A DNA stretch of 64,000 nt, from contig JAFZWM010000030.1 of the NCBI GenBank assembly GCA_017617315.1, forward strand, positions 62,001 to 126,000, read 5' to 3'. A program made the position numbers and the translations under genes. The notes under the pieces are model-generated. The model was not told the DNA's origin, did not search any database, and was given only the letters and a program-made list of their open reading frames with translations. This stretch comes from Bacteroidaceae bacterium (GTDB lineage Bacteria > Bacteroidota > Bacteroidia > Bacteroidales > Bacteroidaceae). This document shows positions 53,636-61,864 of the stretch, piece after piece (position 1 is the stretch's first letter; every line of letters starts with the position of its first letter).

Positions 53636-53671
53636 AAAAAAGTCCGCAATCGCTAATGATTACGGACTTTT
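53636..53671 (-). terminator. terminator of the serine palmitoyltransferase gene
   Basis: AAAAGTCCG.AATC and GATT.CGGACTTTT arms surround a short loop. Read on the minus strand it ends in a T tract. Confidence 0.75.
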
Positions 53672-53693
53672 AAAAAATATAGAAACTTCTTTT

Positions 53694-54884
53694 TTACTTA
53701 ATGATTTCAAGCTCCTTGAAGCACTTCTTCAAGCGGTCAACGCCAAGGTCAACCTGCTCTTTTGTATGAGTAGCCATAAGTGCGAAGCGAACCAAAGTAT
53801 CCTGAGGAGCGCAAGCTGGAGGCACAACTGGGTTGATGAATACGCCTGCCTCGAAAGCCAACTTTGTAACCTCGAAAGTCTTTATTGGGTCGCGAACATA
53901 CAATGGGATGATTGGAGACTCAGTCTCGCCAATCTCGAAGCCCTCCTCGCGGAAACGCTTCAAAGCGTAGTTTGTAACATCCCACAAGTGCTGCTGACGC
54001 TCTGGCTCGTTCTGGATGATGTGAAGAGCCTCGCGAGCTGCTGCCGTAGCACCCGGAGTAGCACTTGCCGTAAAGATGTAAGTACGGGTTGTGTGGCGCA
54101 GATAGTTCATTGTGTACTTGTCTGTTGCACAGAAGCCGCCGATAGAAGCAAGAGACTTAGAGAATGTACCCATGATGATATCAACATCATCAGTTACACC
54201 AAAGTGGTCGCAAACACCTCTACCTTGCTTTCCGAACACACCGAAGCCGTGAGCCTCGTCAACCATCAGGCTGGCGTTGTACTTCTTCTTCAGCTCAACA
54301 ATCTTGTCAAGCGGAGCAAGGTCGCCCTCCATAGAGAATACACCATCAACAATGATGAGCTTAATCTGGTCTTCAGGAAGGTTTGCAAGCAAACGCTCAA
54401 GAGCCTCCATGTCATTGTGCTTGTACTTGAGAGTCTTAGCAAATGAGTTGGAGCATCCGTCAACGATAGAAGCATGATCGCGGTCGTCGCAGATGAAGGT
54501 TGCGTGTCGGTCTCTACCGATAGCCGAGATGATACCTGCATTTACAGAGAAACCGGTTGAGAAAACCATGGCTTCGTCCTTGTGCAGGAACTCTGCAAAC
54601 TCCTTCTCAAGAGATACATGAATGTCAAGTGTTCCGTTCAAGAATCTTGAACCTGCGCATCCTGTTCCGTACTTCTTAGTAGCTTCGATAGATGCGTTGA
54701 TGATTCTCTGGTCGTATGTCAAACCCATGTATGAGTTTGAACCAAACATAAGAACCTTATGACCGTCCATAATTACTTCCGTGTCCTGTGGACTATCAAT
54801 TTCGCGGAAGTATGGATATATACCTAATTCCTTATATTTCTGAGGTTCGGTATATTTACTAAATTTTTCTTGTAATAAACCCAT
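53694..54884 (-). CDS. spt: serine palmitoyltransferase (alpha-oxoamine synthase)
   Basis: A 396-residue PLP enzyme of the alpha-oxoamine synthase family. The active-site Lys is in GTFSKSLASIGGF (about residue 243), the PLP-ring Asp in VDEAHGFGVFG (about 210), and CAGSRFLNGTLDIHVSLE lies near 80. The N terminus MGLLQEKFSKY...GIYPYFREI and the overall pattern match Bacteroidota Spt rather than KBL (glycine C-acetyltransferase) or BioF, so the reaction is probably serine plus palmitoyl-CoA to 3-ketosphinganine, the first step of sphingolipid synthesis. The assignment versus KBL is by eye. A lipid kinase gene is divergently placed 210 bases away. Confidence 0.82.
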   Translation of the reverse strand: MGLLQEKFSKYTEPQKYKELGIYPYFREIDSPQDTEVIMDGHKVLMFGSNSYMGLTYDQRIINASIEATKKYGTGCAGSRFLNGTLDIHVSLEKEFAEFLHKDEAMVFSTGFSVNAGIISAIGRDRHATFICDDRDHASIVDGCSNSFAKTLKYKHNDMEALERLLANLPEDQIKLIIVDGVFSMEGDLAPLDKIVELKKKYNASLMVDEAHGFGVFGKQGRGVCDHFGVTDDVDIIMGTFSKSLASIGGFCATDKYTMNYLRHTTRTYIFTASATPGATAAAREALHIIQNEPERQQHLWDVTNYALKRFREEGFEIGETESPIIPLYVRDPIKTFEVTKLAFEAGVFINPVVPPACAPQDTLVRFALMATHTKEQVDLGVDRLKKCFKELEIIK

Positions 54885-54957
54885 AAATCAATTTTCTGTC
54901 GGGACTAAACCCATTGTTTTTCCGCTGTGTACATTTTTACGAACACAAAAAACTGTG

Positions 54958-54965
54958 CAAAGATA
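54958..54965 (-). promoter_or_regulatory. promoter -7 element for spt
   Basis: Minus-strand TATCTTTG fits TAnnTTTG. TTCG lies 18 bases upstream in the -33 region. The leader is about 70 bases. Confidence 0.6.
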
Positions 54966-55059
54966 GTAAGAAATCTGACTTGTCGAATAAAAATGTAGAA
55001 AAAAATACAATAGCGACTAAAAGTCAGCCCCTTTTTTCGTCTATTCACTTATTTTGTTA

Positions 55060-55067
55060 TAATTTTG
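55060..55067 (+). promoter_or_regulatory. promoter -7 element for the lipid kinase gene
   Basis: TAATTTTG fits TAnnTTTG and overlaps the first codon of a longer open frame. That is why the gene is started at the ATG at 55095. Confidence 0.6.
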
Positions 55068-55094
55068 TCACCTCAAAAAGATATCAACTCATAT

Positions 55095-56156
55095 ATGATT
55101 ATAAAAAAGGTAGTCTTTATTGTCAATCCTATATCCGGAACAAAAGGCAAGGAAGCAATCCTGAAACAGATTGAGTCATCACTCGACAAGAACAAGTACA
55201 CATACGAGATTAAGAAGACTGAATACGCAGGACATGCGGCGATACTTGCCGAGCAGGCAGCGAAAGACGGCATTGATATTGTCGTTGCCATTGGCGGAGA
55301 CGGAACAGTAAACGAGGTTGCACGCTCGCTTACGCACACCAATACGGCACTCGGCATTATTCCGTGCGGTTCGGGAAACGGACTGGCAAGGCACTTGCAG
55401 ATTTCGATGGAGGCAAAGAAAGCCATCGACATCATAAATAAAGGTGTGGTTGAAAGTGTTGATTATGGCAAGATAAACGGACTGCCGTTCTTCTGCACAT
55501 GCGGAGTTGGCTTCGATGCCTTTATCAGCGCAAAGTTTGCTCAGGCAGGAAAGCGAGGACCGCTTACTTATCTCGAGAACACGCTTCGCGAGGGTGTAAG
55601 ATACAAGCCCGAGACTTACGAGATTGAAGACGAGGCTGGAACACACAAGTATAAGGCGTTTTTGATTGCCTGCGCCAACGCTTCTCAATACGGAAACAAC
55701 GCTTACATCGCCCCAAATGCATCTATGAGCGACGGACTTATGGATGTTACGGTAATGGAGCCATTCAATATGCTGGAGGCAACGGCTATTGCCCTTCAGT
55801 TGTTTACAAAGACGATAGAGAAGAACAGCTGCATCAAGTCGTTCAGATGCAAGAAACTGACTATCCATCGCAGCAAGCCCGGCGTTATCCACTACGATGG
55901 AGACCCCGTGATGAGCGATGCCGATGTTGAGGTTGAGATGATTAGCGGCGGACTCAAGGTTATTGTAAATACCGAAGCCAAACCGATGGTTTTCAACTTT
56001 GTGAAGACATTCTTCGAATATGTCAATCTCGACGCTTTTCATACCGAAGTTATCGACAAGGTAAGGTCGGAGATTGTCAGGACAAACCGTAAGATTCTCA
56101 TTCTTAACCGAGACATTCTCAGAAAACTTACGAAACAGCAGAACAAACAGCAATAA
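55095..56156 (+). CDS. diacylglycerol kinase family lipid kinase
   Basis: A 353-residue cytoplasmic or membrane-associated kinase of the DAGK catalytic family (YegS/DgkB type). It begins VVFIVNPISGTKGKEAIL, and the nucleotide-binding motif is VAIGGDGTVNEVARSL around residue 66, followed by LGIIPCGSGNGLARHL around 90. The C-terminal beta-sandwich contains IHYDGDPV. The family phosphorylates diacylglycerol, ceramide-like or sphingoid lipids. The last 50 residues (FNFVKTFFEYVNLDAFHTEV onward) are an extension. Divergent placement beside spt makes a sphingolipid substrate worth testing. It has its own -7 element and a strong terminator. Confidence 0.88.
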   Translation: MIIKKVVFIVNPISGTKGKEAILKQIESSLDKNKYTYEIKKTEYAGHAAILAEQAAKDGIDIVVAIGGDGTVNEVARSLTHTNTALGIIPCGSGNGLARHLQISMEAKKAIDIINKGVVESVDYGKINGLPFFCTCGVGFDAFISAKFAQAGKRGPLTYLENTLREGVRYKPETYEIEDEAGTHKYKAFLIACANASQYGNNAYIAPNASMSDGLMDVTVMEPFNMLEATAIALQLFTKTIEKNSCIKSFRCKKLTIHRSKPGVIHYDGDPVMSDADVEVEMISGGLKVIVNTEAKPMVFNFVKTFFEYVNLDAFHTEVIDKVRSEIVRTNRKILILNRDILRKLTKQQNKQQ

Positions 56157-56158
56157 AC

Positions 56159-56196
56159 AAAAGAGGCGGAATCAAATAAAAGATTCCGCCTCTTTT
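56159..56196. terminator. bidirectional terminator after the lipid kinase gene
   Basis: A perfect 15-base stem, AAAAGAGGCGGAATC with its complement (56159-56173 and 56182-56196), around an 8-base loop. It serves the convergent TonB-domain gene too. Confidence 0.9.
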
Positions 56197-56216
56197 GTCA
56201 TGCTAACATTTATGTG

Positions 56217-56609
56217 TTATCTTAACTTAAAAATCACAGGGAAGTAGCATTCGCACCTTACTTTTTGCCCGTTCAGCTCGCCCGGCTGCCAGTTTGGCAT
56301 TTTTGAGAAGATACGCATAGCCTCTGCGTCAAGATCCGGGTCAACCGACTTTACAACGCCAATGTCGGTAATCGAACCGTCAATCTCAACCGTAAAACCA
56401 ACGGTTACTTTTCCCTGAACTCCTTTCTCCAATGCTTTCTGAGGGTATTCAAGGTGTGATGCTATATATTTCATACAACTTTCAGTCCCCCCCGGAAATG
56501 TAGCTGGAATGTCTACAATCTGGTAGACCTTGTCGTCCGACTGTGCTACCGACACAGTAGTGCAAGAAAAAAGGCCTGCAAGAAGTAATGCAATTACTTT
56601 AAATTTCAT
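56217..56609 (-). CDS. stand-alone TonB C-terminal domain protein
   Basis: A 130-residue exported protein: signal MKFKVIALLLAGLFSCTTVSVAQ, then a TonB C-terminal domain (FPGGTESCMKYIASHLEYPQKALEKGVQGKVTVGFTVEIDGSITDIGVV). The Pro-rich periplasmic spacer and the transmembrane anchor of true TonB are missing, so it cannot by itself transmit proton-motive energy. The ATG at 56609 is preferred to one twelve codons upstream because it starts the signal peptide. Such short proteins are common in Bacteroidota and their role is unclear. It is monocistronic, with a -7 element at 56662. Confidence 0.85.
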   Translation of the reverse strand: MKFKVIALLLAGLFSCTTVSVAQSDDKVYQIVDIPATFPGGTESCMKYIASHLEYPQKALEKGVQGKVTVGFTVEIDGSITDIGVVKSVDPDLDAEAMRIFSKMPNWQPGELNGQKVRCECYFPVIFKLR

Positions 56610-56661
56610 TTTGATCAAGATTAAAGTTTTTTTATTAAAACTCAACTTTTACTATTCGGTG

Positions 56662-56669
56662 CAAATATA
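56662..56669 (-). promoter_or_regulatory. promoter -7 element for the TonB-domain gene
   Basis: Minus-strand TATATTTG fits TAnnTTTG, about 52 bases before the chosen start. Confidence 0.6.
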
Positions 56670-56747
56670 CAAATAAATTAAAAAAAATGTAATCTTTTTA
56701 AAGAAAATATTATGCCATCAAGGTATTTTATTGGGAGAATCAGCATT

Positions 56748-57461
56748 TTAGCGCAGATAAAGTTCCTTCAGATTGTGCTTGTCGTGGAATCTGGCAAGAT
56801 CTACATAGCGTTTTATGCCCTTTACTCGGCCCGTCTCGCTATACTGCCAAATCGTGTACGTACCCTTTCCTCTAATCGCGGGCGGGCAGTCGCTATATCT
56901 GCCGATATACAGATGATATCTGTTGAACTCGGGGGCGAGGATGTCGTTGTAATGCGACATGGTGCTATATATAATAGGTTTCTTGCCATAGTATTTCTCG
57001 AGCAGAGATACGAATTTTTTCAGAGCCTTGCGTGTTCGCTTGATGCTGTAGCCGTCGCATGTCTCGAAATCGACCATCGGCACTAGGTCCTGTTTTTTCT
57101 TGGGGGCGTGTTTTATGAAATTCTTGAACTGTCGTTCGGGCGATGATGTCATGTGAAAATAATGGTAGCTTCCCACCTTGAAGCCAGCCTTTCGCGCACC
57201 TTTCAGATTGCGGCTGTATTCCGGGTCTACGAAGTCTTCGCCCTCGGTTGCCTTTATGTAAACGAATTTTATCCTGCGGTTTTTCTTTACTTTGTTCCAG
57301 TCAATTTTCCCGTTGTGGTGCGACACGTCTATTCCGCTGTAGTTGCTGCTCGGAATAGGAGCTGTTAGTTTGTTTTTCGTTCTTTTTTGCGCGCTTAGCG
57401 TAAGGAATGAAAGCAGACAAAGTATAACGGTGAAAATATATTTTGCAATTCTGAATCTCAT
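56748..57461 (-). CDS. GH25 family lysozyme
   Basis: A 237-residue exported muramidase of glycoside hydrolase family 25. After the signal (MRFRIAKYIFTVILCLLSFLTLSAQ) the catalytic domain opens with YSGIDVSHHNGKIDWNKV, continues FVYIKATEGEDFVDPEYSRN and GSYHYFHM, and has the catalytic DxE as MVDFETCDG (about residue 145). TIWQYSETGRVKGI is the usual closing segment. The start at 57461 is supported by a consensus -7 at 57481-57488. A longer frame reaching 57560 would cross that promoter and a terminator. It cuts peptidoglycan, in self-remodelling or against other cells. Confidence 0.92.
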   Translation of the reverse strand: MRFRIAKYIFTVILCLLSFLTLSAQKRTKNKLTAPIPSSNYSGIDVSHHNGKIDWNKVKKNRRIKFVYIKATEGEDFVDPEYSRNLKGARKAGFKVGSYHYFHMTSSPERQFKNFIKHAPKKKQDLVPMVDFETCDGYSIKRTRKALKKFVSLLEKYYGKKPIIYSTMSHYNDILAPEFNRYHLYIGRYSDCPPAIRGKGTYTIWQYSETGRVKGIKRYVDLARFHDKHNLKELYLR

Positions 57462-57480
57462 GCGTGTAAAAAAATTCGTG

Positions 57481-57488
57481 CAAATATA
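57481..57488 (-). promoter_or_regulatory. promoter -7 element for the GH25 gene
   Basis: Minus-strand TATATTTG fits TAnnTTTG, 20 bases before the ATG at 57461. Confidence 0.65.
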
Positions 57489-57521
57489 GCAAAAAGAGAG
57501 GTTATAACCAAACAAATAACG

Positions 57522-57556
57522 AAAAAAGAGCCACTTACAAGAAGCGACTCTTTTTT
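57522..57556. terminator. terminator of the repeat-containing transcript
   Basis: GAGCCACTT (57528-57536) and AAGCGACTC (57542-57550) pair with G-T wobbles, flanked by six A and seven T residues. It works on the minus strand for the transcript starting near 57763. Confidence 0.8.
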
Positions 57557-57598
57557 TCATTACTCAAGTAATTTGTTCTTTCTCGAAAATTATTCATT

Positions 57599-57752
57599 CA
57601 ATCTTTATTCTCTGTTACCCTTTGAATCTTTTTGTTCAATCTTTAACCTCTTCAATTAAAACTTAACTTTCCTTTTTGTATTATCCTTACAATCTTTAAC
57701 CTTTGTAACACCAGTAATATTATCCTTTTTTTATACAATCTTTAACCTTTTG
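57599..57752 (-). repeat. interspersed 12-base direct repeats
   Basis: On the plus strand CAATCTTTAACC begins at 57637, 57690 and 57736, and CAATCTTTATTC at 57599. A partial GAATCTTT lies at 57624. TATTATCC precedes two copies. Unit spacing is irregular (38-53). Confidence 0.8.
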
Positions 57753-57768
57753 TCTCTTTTTGTTGTTG

Positions 57769-57800
57769 CAAAGATATAGCTTCCGCATTATACGTGCAAA
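57769..57800 (-). promoter_or_regulatory. promoter of the repeat-containing transcript
   Basis: Minus-strand TTTG (57797-57800), 20 bases, TATCTTTG (57769-57776): full consensus with no coding gene directly downstream. Confidence 0.75.
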
Positions 57801-57880
57801 CAAAACAATGTTTTTTAGCATAATAATCGGCATTTATTGATTTAAATCAACCCGATTTTTACTTGCAACGCGGATATCCC

Positions 57881-60469
57881 TTATTCGTCCTTGCTTTTTT
57901 CATTTTCAACTTTGATGGTCAGTCTGTCGTCGCCTTCGTTGTAGTCGGCAGAGATGGTTGACCATTCCGGCAGAGAATTGTTCACAAGCAGGTCGGCAAC
58001 ATCGTCCTCTACGTAGTTTTCGATGGCTCGGCGCAACGGACGTGCTCCGAACTGAACGTCGTAGCCTTTCTTGGCGATGAATTTCTTTGCCGAATCCGAA
58101 ACACGCAAGGCAAACTTCATGTCGAAGATGCGCTTGTGGAGTTTAGACAGCTCAAGGTCTACAATCTTCAGGATTGCGGCCTCGTCGAGTTGCTGAAACT
58201 GTATTATCTTGTCTATTCGGTTAATGAATTCGGGCGAGAACTGCTTGTTTACCGCCTTCTTAATAACCTCGTCGGCCTGTTCCTTGTTCAGTTCGCCGTA
58301 GTTGAACGAGAATCCGAGCTGATGGCTGAAATCCTTCAGCTTGCGTGTTCCAACGTTCGATGTCATGATGATGACGGTATTCTTGAAGTTTACCGTACGG
58401 CCTTCGCTGTCGGTCAGTCGGCCGTCGTCCATCACTTGCAGAAGGATGTTGAAGATGTCGGGATGCGCCTTCTCAATCTCGTCGAAAAGCACGATGGAAT
58501 AAGGATGACGGCGCACTTTCTCGGTCAGCTGTCCGCCTTCCTCATAGCCCACATATCCAGGAGCTGCGCCAACCATTCGGCTAACGTTGTACTTGTCCAT
58601 GTATTCGCTCATATCTATGCGGATTAGCGCGTCTTCCGTGCCGAACATACATTTTGCAAGTTCCTTGGCAAGATATGTCTTTCCGATGCCGGTAGGACCT
58701 ATGAAGAGGAACGAGCCGATAGGGCGGTTAGGGTCTTTCAGTCCCACGCGGCTGCGCTGGATTGCGTTCACCAGATTGTCGATGGCGGTATCCTGCGCTA
58801 TTACGTGCGACTTAAGCGTCTGGCGCATATCCTTAATGCGCACGCTCTCGTCCTTTGCAAGTCGCTGGATTGGTATTCCGCTCATAAGCGAAACGGTTTC
58901 GGCTATGGTGTCTGCGTCTACCGTCATGCGTTTCTTCGACAGATTTTCCTTCCATCTGTTCTTCTCCTGCTGAATCTCGTTTTCGAGCATTATACCACGG
59001 TCGCGGAAGCTTGCGGCAAGTTCGAAGTTCTGTTCCTCGGCGGCGTTGTTCTTCATCCTCATAACCTGCGCCAGCTCCTCTTCCTTCTTTATTATAGAGC
59101 TTGGAATGTCGTCGATATGAATCTGAAGTCGTGAGCCGGCTTCGTCGAGGGCGTCGATGGCCTTGTCGGGCAGACATCTGTTTGTGATGTACCGTTCGGT
59201 CAGCTTTACGCACGCTTCTACGGCAGCATCGGTATATTTAACGTTGTGATGCTTCTCGTAATATTCCTTCGTCTTGTTCAGTATTTCTATTGTCTCCTCT
59301 ATGCTCGTAGGCTCAACCATCACCTTCTGAAAACGGCGTTCAAGAGCGCCGTCTTTCTCTATGCTCAGTTTGTATTCCTTTGTAGTTGTTGCGCCTATGC
59401 AACGTATTTCGCCACGGGCAAGGGCTGGTTTCAGAATGTTTGCTCCGTCCATGCTTCCGCCGCCTGCGCCCGAGCCTACAAGGGTGTGTATCTCGTCTAT
59501 GAAGAGGATTATGTCGGTATTCTGCTTCATCTCCTTCATTATTGCCTGCATGCGCTCCTCAAACTGTCCGCGGTACTTTGTTCCGGCAACCACGAGCGAG
59601 AGGTCGAGGGTGTAGATTTTCTTGTCGAGCAGCTGCGGAACGATATGCTTCGACGCTATCTTCTGTGCCAGACCTTCGACGATGGCGCTTTTGCCCACGC
59701 CGGCCTCGCCTATAAGTATCGGATTGTTCTTCTTTCGGCGGCACAGAATCTGAATTACGCGCTCAATCTCCTTCTCGCGGCCTATAACGTTGTCGAGCTT
59801 GCCTTCGGCAGCCTTCTGCGACAGATTAACGGCATATTTGTTCAGGGTAGGGGTTGCCTTTGCCTGCTTCACGCTTCTCTGCGCAGGTGCAGAGCCGTTT
59901 CCGAACATTGGCTGGCTGGCGTTTTTAGAGAACGAATCGTCGTTTTCGTCAAACATCTCGTCCTCGTCGTCAATCTCGTCTTCTTCGTAGTCGTACGACG
60001 AATCGTCGGACAGGTGCATCTCGTCTTCTGCACCTTCGTTCTCGATGAAGGTAGACAGAGACTCGTATGTAAGATTATATTTGCTCAGCAGGAATGTGCC
60101 GATGAACATCGAGAATTTGAGCGTTGCCAGAAGAACGTGGATAAGGTCGGTAAACTCGTCGTCGAGAAGATACGCCTCGTCCTCGGCAGCAGATATGTAT
60201 CGCATAGACTCGGACGTGAGCACGCCTTCCTCGCCGTTGTTGCCAACCTCGAGCACGTTTGATGTGTGCAGATGGCTTGCCATGTTGCTGATCACATCGG
60301 GAATGTTAACGCCGAACGACTCGAGTATGCTGTTGATATACTGATTTTTCATCGTCAGCAGCGTGTAGAAGATGTGCTCTGGCTTTATCCCTCCGCCACC
60401 AAATGTCTTTGCCGTTTCCTTGCTTTGTTCGAGTAGAGTTATGCACTCCGGAGTATATTTTGCTTCCAT
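57881..60469 (-). CDS. clpC: ClpC-type AAA+ unfoldase
   Basis: An 862-residue two-ring Clp/Hsp100 ATPase that unfolds proteins for ClpP. An N-terminal Clp_N domain (residues 1-150) is followed by a very acidic linker (about 150-180, rich in Asp and Glu) that is longer than usual. The first AAA domain has Walker [14 protein letters not shown] (about 253), then a UVR-like helical insert ([15 protein letters not shown]), and the second AAA domain has [14 protein letters not shown] (about 590). The loop HQLGFSF carries an LGF tripeptide, the ClpP-docking type, which separates it from ClpB. clpP is not in the window. A -7 element lies at 60499. The RNA candidate begins about 105 bases after its stop. 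Confidence 0.93.
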   Translation of the reverse strand: MEAKYTPECITLLEQSKETAKTFGGGGIKPEHIFYTLLTMKNQYINSILESFGVNIPDVISNMASHLHTSNVLEVGNNGEEGVLTSESMRYISAAEDEAYLLDDEFTDLIHVLLATLKFSMFIGTFLLSKYNLTYESLSTFIENEGAEDEMHLSDDSSYDYEEDEIDDEDEMFDENDDSFSKNASQPMFGNGSAPAQRSVKQAKATPTLNKYAVNLSQKAAEGKLDNVIGREKEIERVIQILCRRKKNNPILIGEAGVGKSAIVEGLAQKIASKHIVPQLLDKKIYTLDLSLVVAGTKYRGQFEERMQAIMKEMKQNTDIILFIDEIHTLVGSGAGGGSMDGANILKPALARGEIRCIGATTTKEYKLSIEKDGALERRFQKVMVEPTSIEETIEILNKTKEYYEKHHNVKYTDAAVEACVKLTERYITNRCLPDKAIDALDEAGSRLQIHIDDIPSSIIKKEEELAQVMRMKNNAAEEQNFELAASFRDRGIMLENEIQQEKNRWKENLSKKRMTVDADTIAETVSLMSGIPIQRLAKDESVRIKDMRQTLKSHVIAQDTAIDNLVNAIQRSRVGLKDPNRPIGSFLFIGPTGIGKTYLAKELAKCMFGTEDALIRIDMSEYMDKYNVSRMVGAAPGYVGYEEGGQLTEKVRRHPYSIVLFDEIEKAHPDIFNILLQVMDDGRLTDSEGRTVNFKNTVIIMTSNVGTRKLKDFSHQLGFSFNYGELNKEQADEVIKKAVNKQFSPEFINRIDKIIQFQQLDEAAILKIVDLELSKLHKRIFDMKFALRVSDSAKKFIAKKGYDVQFGARPLRRAIENYVEDDVADLLVNNSLPEWSTISADYNEGDDRLTIKVENEKSKDE

Positions 60470-60498
60470 TTTATTTCGTTTTGTAAATTTGTGAACTG

Positions 60499-60506
60499 CA
60501 AAGATA
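60499..60506 (-). promoter_or_regulatory. promoter -7 element for clpC
   Basis: Minus-strand TATCTTTG fits TAnnTTTG, 30 bases before the start. TTTG upstream is at 22 bases, slightly long. Confidence 0.6.
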
Positions 60507-60566
60507 ATATTATTATTTAAGATGTAAACAAACCTTTTGTTTTTTATTGCCTATTTGCCGCGTTCC

Positions 60567-60612
60567 AAAGTCCTTAACTGTTTAAAAATATGAAATAAAG
60601 TCCACAACTGTT
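60567..60612. promoter_or_regulatory. direct repeat AAAGTCCnnAACTGTT upstream of the pseudogene promoter
   Basis: Two 16-base copies begin at 60567 and 60597, exactly 30 bases apart (about three helical turns), and end 17 bases before the -33 element. The arrangement suits an activator site. Confidence 0.45.
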
Positions 60613-60629
60613 AAGATTTGTGAAAAAGT

Positions 60630-60660
60630 TTTGCCGTTGTGCCGAAAACCGGTAGTTTTG
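60630..60660 (+). promoter_or_regulatory. promoter of the 60684 pseudogene
   Basis: TTTG (60630-60633), 19 bases, TAGTTTTG (60653-60660). The promoter is intact although the gene is broken. Confidence 0.7.
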
Positions 60661-60683
60661 CTTTTGTTTTCAATAAAAAACAG

Positions 60684-61179
60684 ATGATGAGGAACAAGAT
60701 TGTATTGCTGTTCTCACCCCGAGAAGTCTGCCAAGAAATGGAAGGAAGAAGCCAAATGCGTAGATTTTGTTAGGATTGCACCACAGAACAGATATGCAGA
60801 TATCGACTATCTCCAACTCAAGGGATTAACATTGCAAGACGTAGAAAAACTTTACGGGCATTATAATTATGCACCACTTGAAAATGCCAAATTCGATAAT
60901 TCTGAAACAGTAGAGGATCTTCTTCTATGTTTACCTCGTTATTTTACAAAATCAGATTATCCTGTTGTAATTTCAAATTATGATTGGTTTCGGCATCCCA
61001 AGATAAGCAAAATGTACCAAAAGGTTAATGAACTATGAAAACTTCGTTACCACGATGGTAGTTTAGAAATATACATGCGAGTTTATTTCGTCGAATATGA
61101 AGGCGAACTAATCGCATTTAACGCTTTTCAGAATGATCGCAGAAGATTGCACTTTTTTAGAATAGAAGCAAAGCATTAA
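60684..61179 (+). pseudogene. broken gene with one frameshift and one in-frame stop
   Basis: The ATG at 60684 starts MMRNKIVLLFSP, but the frame shifts at the run CCCC (60717-60720). Removing one C would continue it as EKSAKKWKEEAKCVDFVRIAPQ. That second frame runs to a TGA at 61036 inside VNEL-stop-KLRYHDG and continues afterwards in the same frame as SLEIYMRVYFVEYEGELIAFNAFQ to a TAA at 61177. TGA for Trp (NELWKLRYHDG) is the obvious ancestral codon. The intact product would be about 164 residues. Its C-terminal part recalls RelE/HigB-type or related small domains, but I cannot name the family. Both lesions could also be assembly errors. Confidence 0.75.
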
Positions 61180-61199
61180 GAACTAAACAATAGAACAAC

Positions 61200-61751
61200 A
61201 TGCGCAAACTCATATTATTTTTCTTAATCTGTCTGTCTCTCAACACCTTAACATCGTGTGGCGCAGGCGGAGACAACATCACGTTGGAGAATTTCGAATT
61301 GTACAAATCAGACTTGGACAACCTGGTGAGTCTCTTTAAGAATTCAATACCTTCGGAGATAAGAGAAGAGAAAAAAGTATTTTTCAGTCTTGGCAGAGAA
61401 GACGAATCTATTTCAATAGCCATAGACGAATACGCAAACGGAAAGAGAAACATTCGCGGCGGCTATTCCATAAAGAAAGGCGGTAAGGAATATCGGGAGG
61501 CATTAACGGACTTAGGATGGACAGAAGCAAAGGTAGATTCGATACAGAGCCTCCTGAAAAAAGTAAAATGCACGACGATAAGTACCGGAATATACAAATA
61601 TTTCGACGTAGAACTTTGCAATTTCTACGACTTGGACTACAAGCCTTATTCGTATTCATACATGCATGTAAAACCGAATGTAGACTTAGATACAACTGAC
61701 ATCAAACCAGTTTTGATTTCTCCTTGTGGAGACCAATTCACTATTCGGTAA
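61200..61751 (+). CDS. predicted lipoprotein of unknown function
   Basis: A 183-residue protein with a lipoprotein signal (MRKLILFFLICLSLNTLTSC, lipobox LTSC at residues 17-20). The mature part is mixed alpha/beta with a charged start (EEKKVFFSLGREDESISIAIDEY) and a Tyr-rich section (YKPYSYSYMHV). No family is recognised. It follows the pseudogene by 20 bases and may have been cotranscribed with it. Directly after its stop the same frame continues into an ankyrin-like remnant, so the present C terminus (DQFTIR) may be a truncation or fusion point. Confidence 0.7.
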   Translation: MRKLILFFLICLSLNTLTSCGAGGDNITLENFELYKSDLDNLVSLFKNSIPSEIREEKKVFFSLGREDESISIAIDEYANGKRNIRGGYSIKKGGKEYREALTDLGWTEAKVDSIQSLLKKVKCTTISTGIYKYFDVELCNFYDLDYKPYSYSYMHVKPNVDLDTTDIKPVLISPCGDQFTIR

Positions 61752-61826
61752 ATATGGGAAAATAAAGTTGGAAAGACTCCATTGGATTTTGCCAAACAAG
61801 TAAACAATAAAAAAACTACTAAATAA
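61752..61826 (+). pseudogene. ankyrin-repeat-like remnant
   Basis: In frame with the preceding gene, after its TAA, the sequence reads IWENKVGKTPLDFAKQVNNK and then a stop at 61824. GKTPLDFAKQ matches the start of an ankyrin repeat consensus (G.TPLD.A). There is no start codon or room for a full domain, so it is probably the tail of a lost gene. Confidence 0.55.
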
Positions 61827-61864
61827 CATATCTTGACAAATAAACTCCTTTTACTTGTGAGATT

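Larger units (their letters stand above)
57522..57763 (-). ncRNA. candidate noncoding RNA, about 240 nt, with repeated GGTTAAAGATTG motifs
   Basis: Between clpC and the GH25 gene a minus-strand interval has a full consensus promoter (57769-57800) and a terminator (57522-57556) but no gene. The predicted RNA is A/U-rich and carries three exact GGUUAAAGAUUG motifs and one AAUAAAGAUUG variant, with first positions 46, 53 and 38 bases apart. Two of them also share a nearby GGAUAAUA. The spaced, single-stranded-looking repeats resemble protein-titrating RNAs in layout only. It could alternatively be a long processed leader of the GH25 gene, although that gene has its own promoter beyond the terminator. 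Confidence 0.6.

Noticed and set aside
53694..54884. Glycine C-acetyltransferase (kbl) identity
   Set aside because: Possible from the family, but the N terminus and length fit Bacteroidota serine palmitoyltransferase better and no threonine dehydrogenase gene is adjacent. Kept as an alternative only.
57462..57560. Longer GH25 start 33 codons upstream
   Set aside because: It would begin inside a terminator hairpin and cross the consensus -7 at 57481-57488.
57599..57752. CRISPR-like array
   Set aside because: Repeats are only 12 bases, imperfect and unevenly spaced, and there are no cas genes in the window.
61036..61038. In-frame TGA as selenocysteine or recoding
   Set aside because: The same gene also has a frameshift, the context suggests Trp, and no SECIS-like hairpin was seen after it.
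60684..61751. Toxin-antitoxin pair formed by the pseudogene and the following gene
   Set aside because: The second gene encodes a lipoprotein, not an antitoxin, and the RelE-like resemblance of the first is weak.
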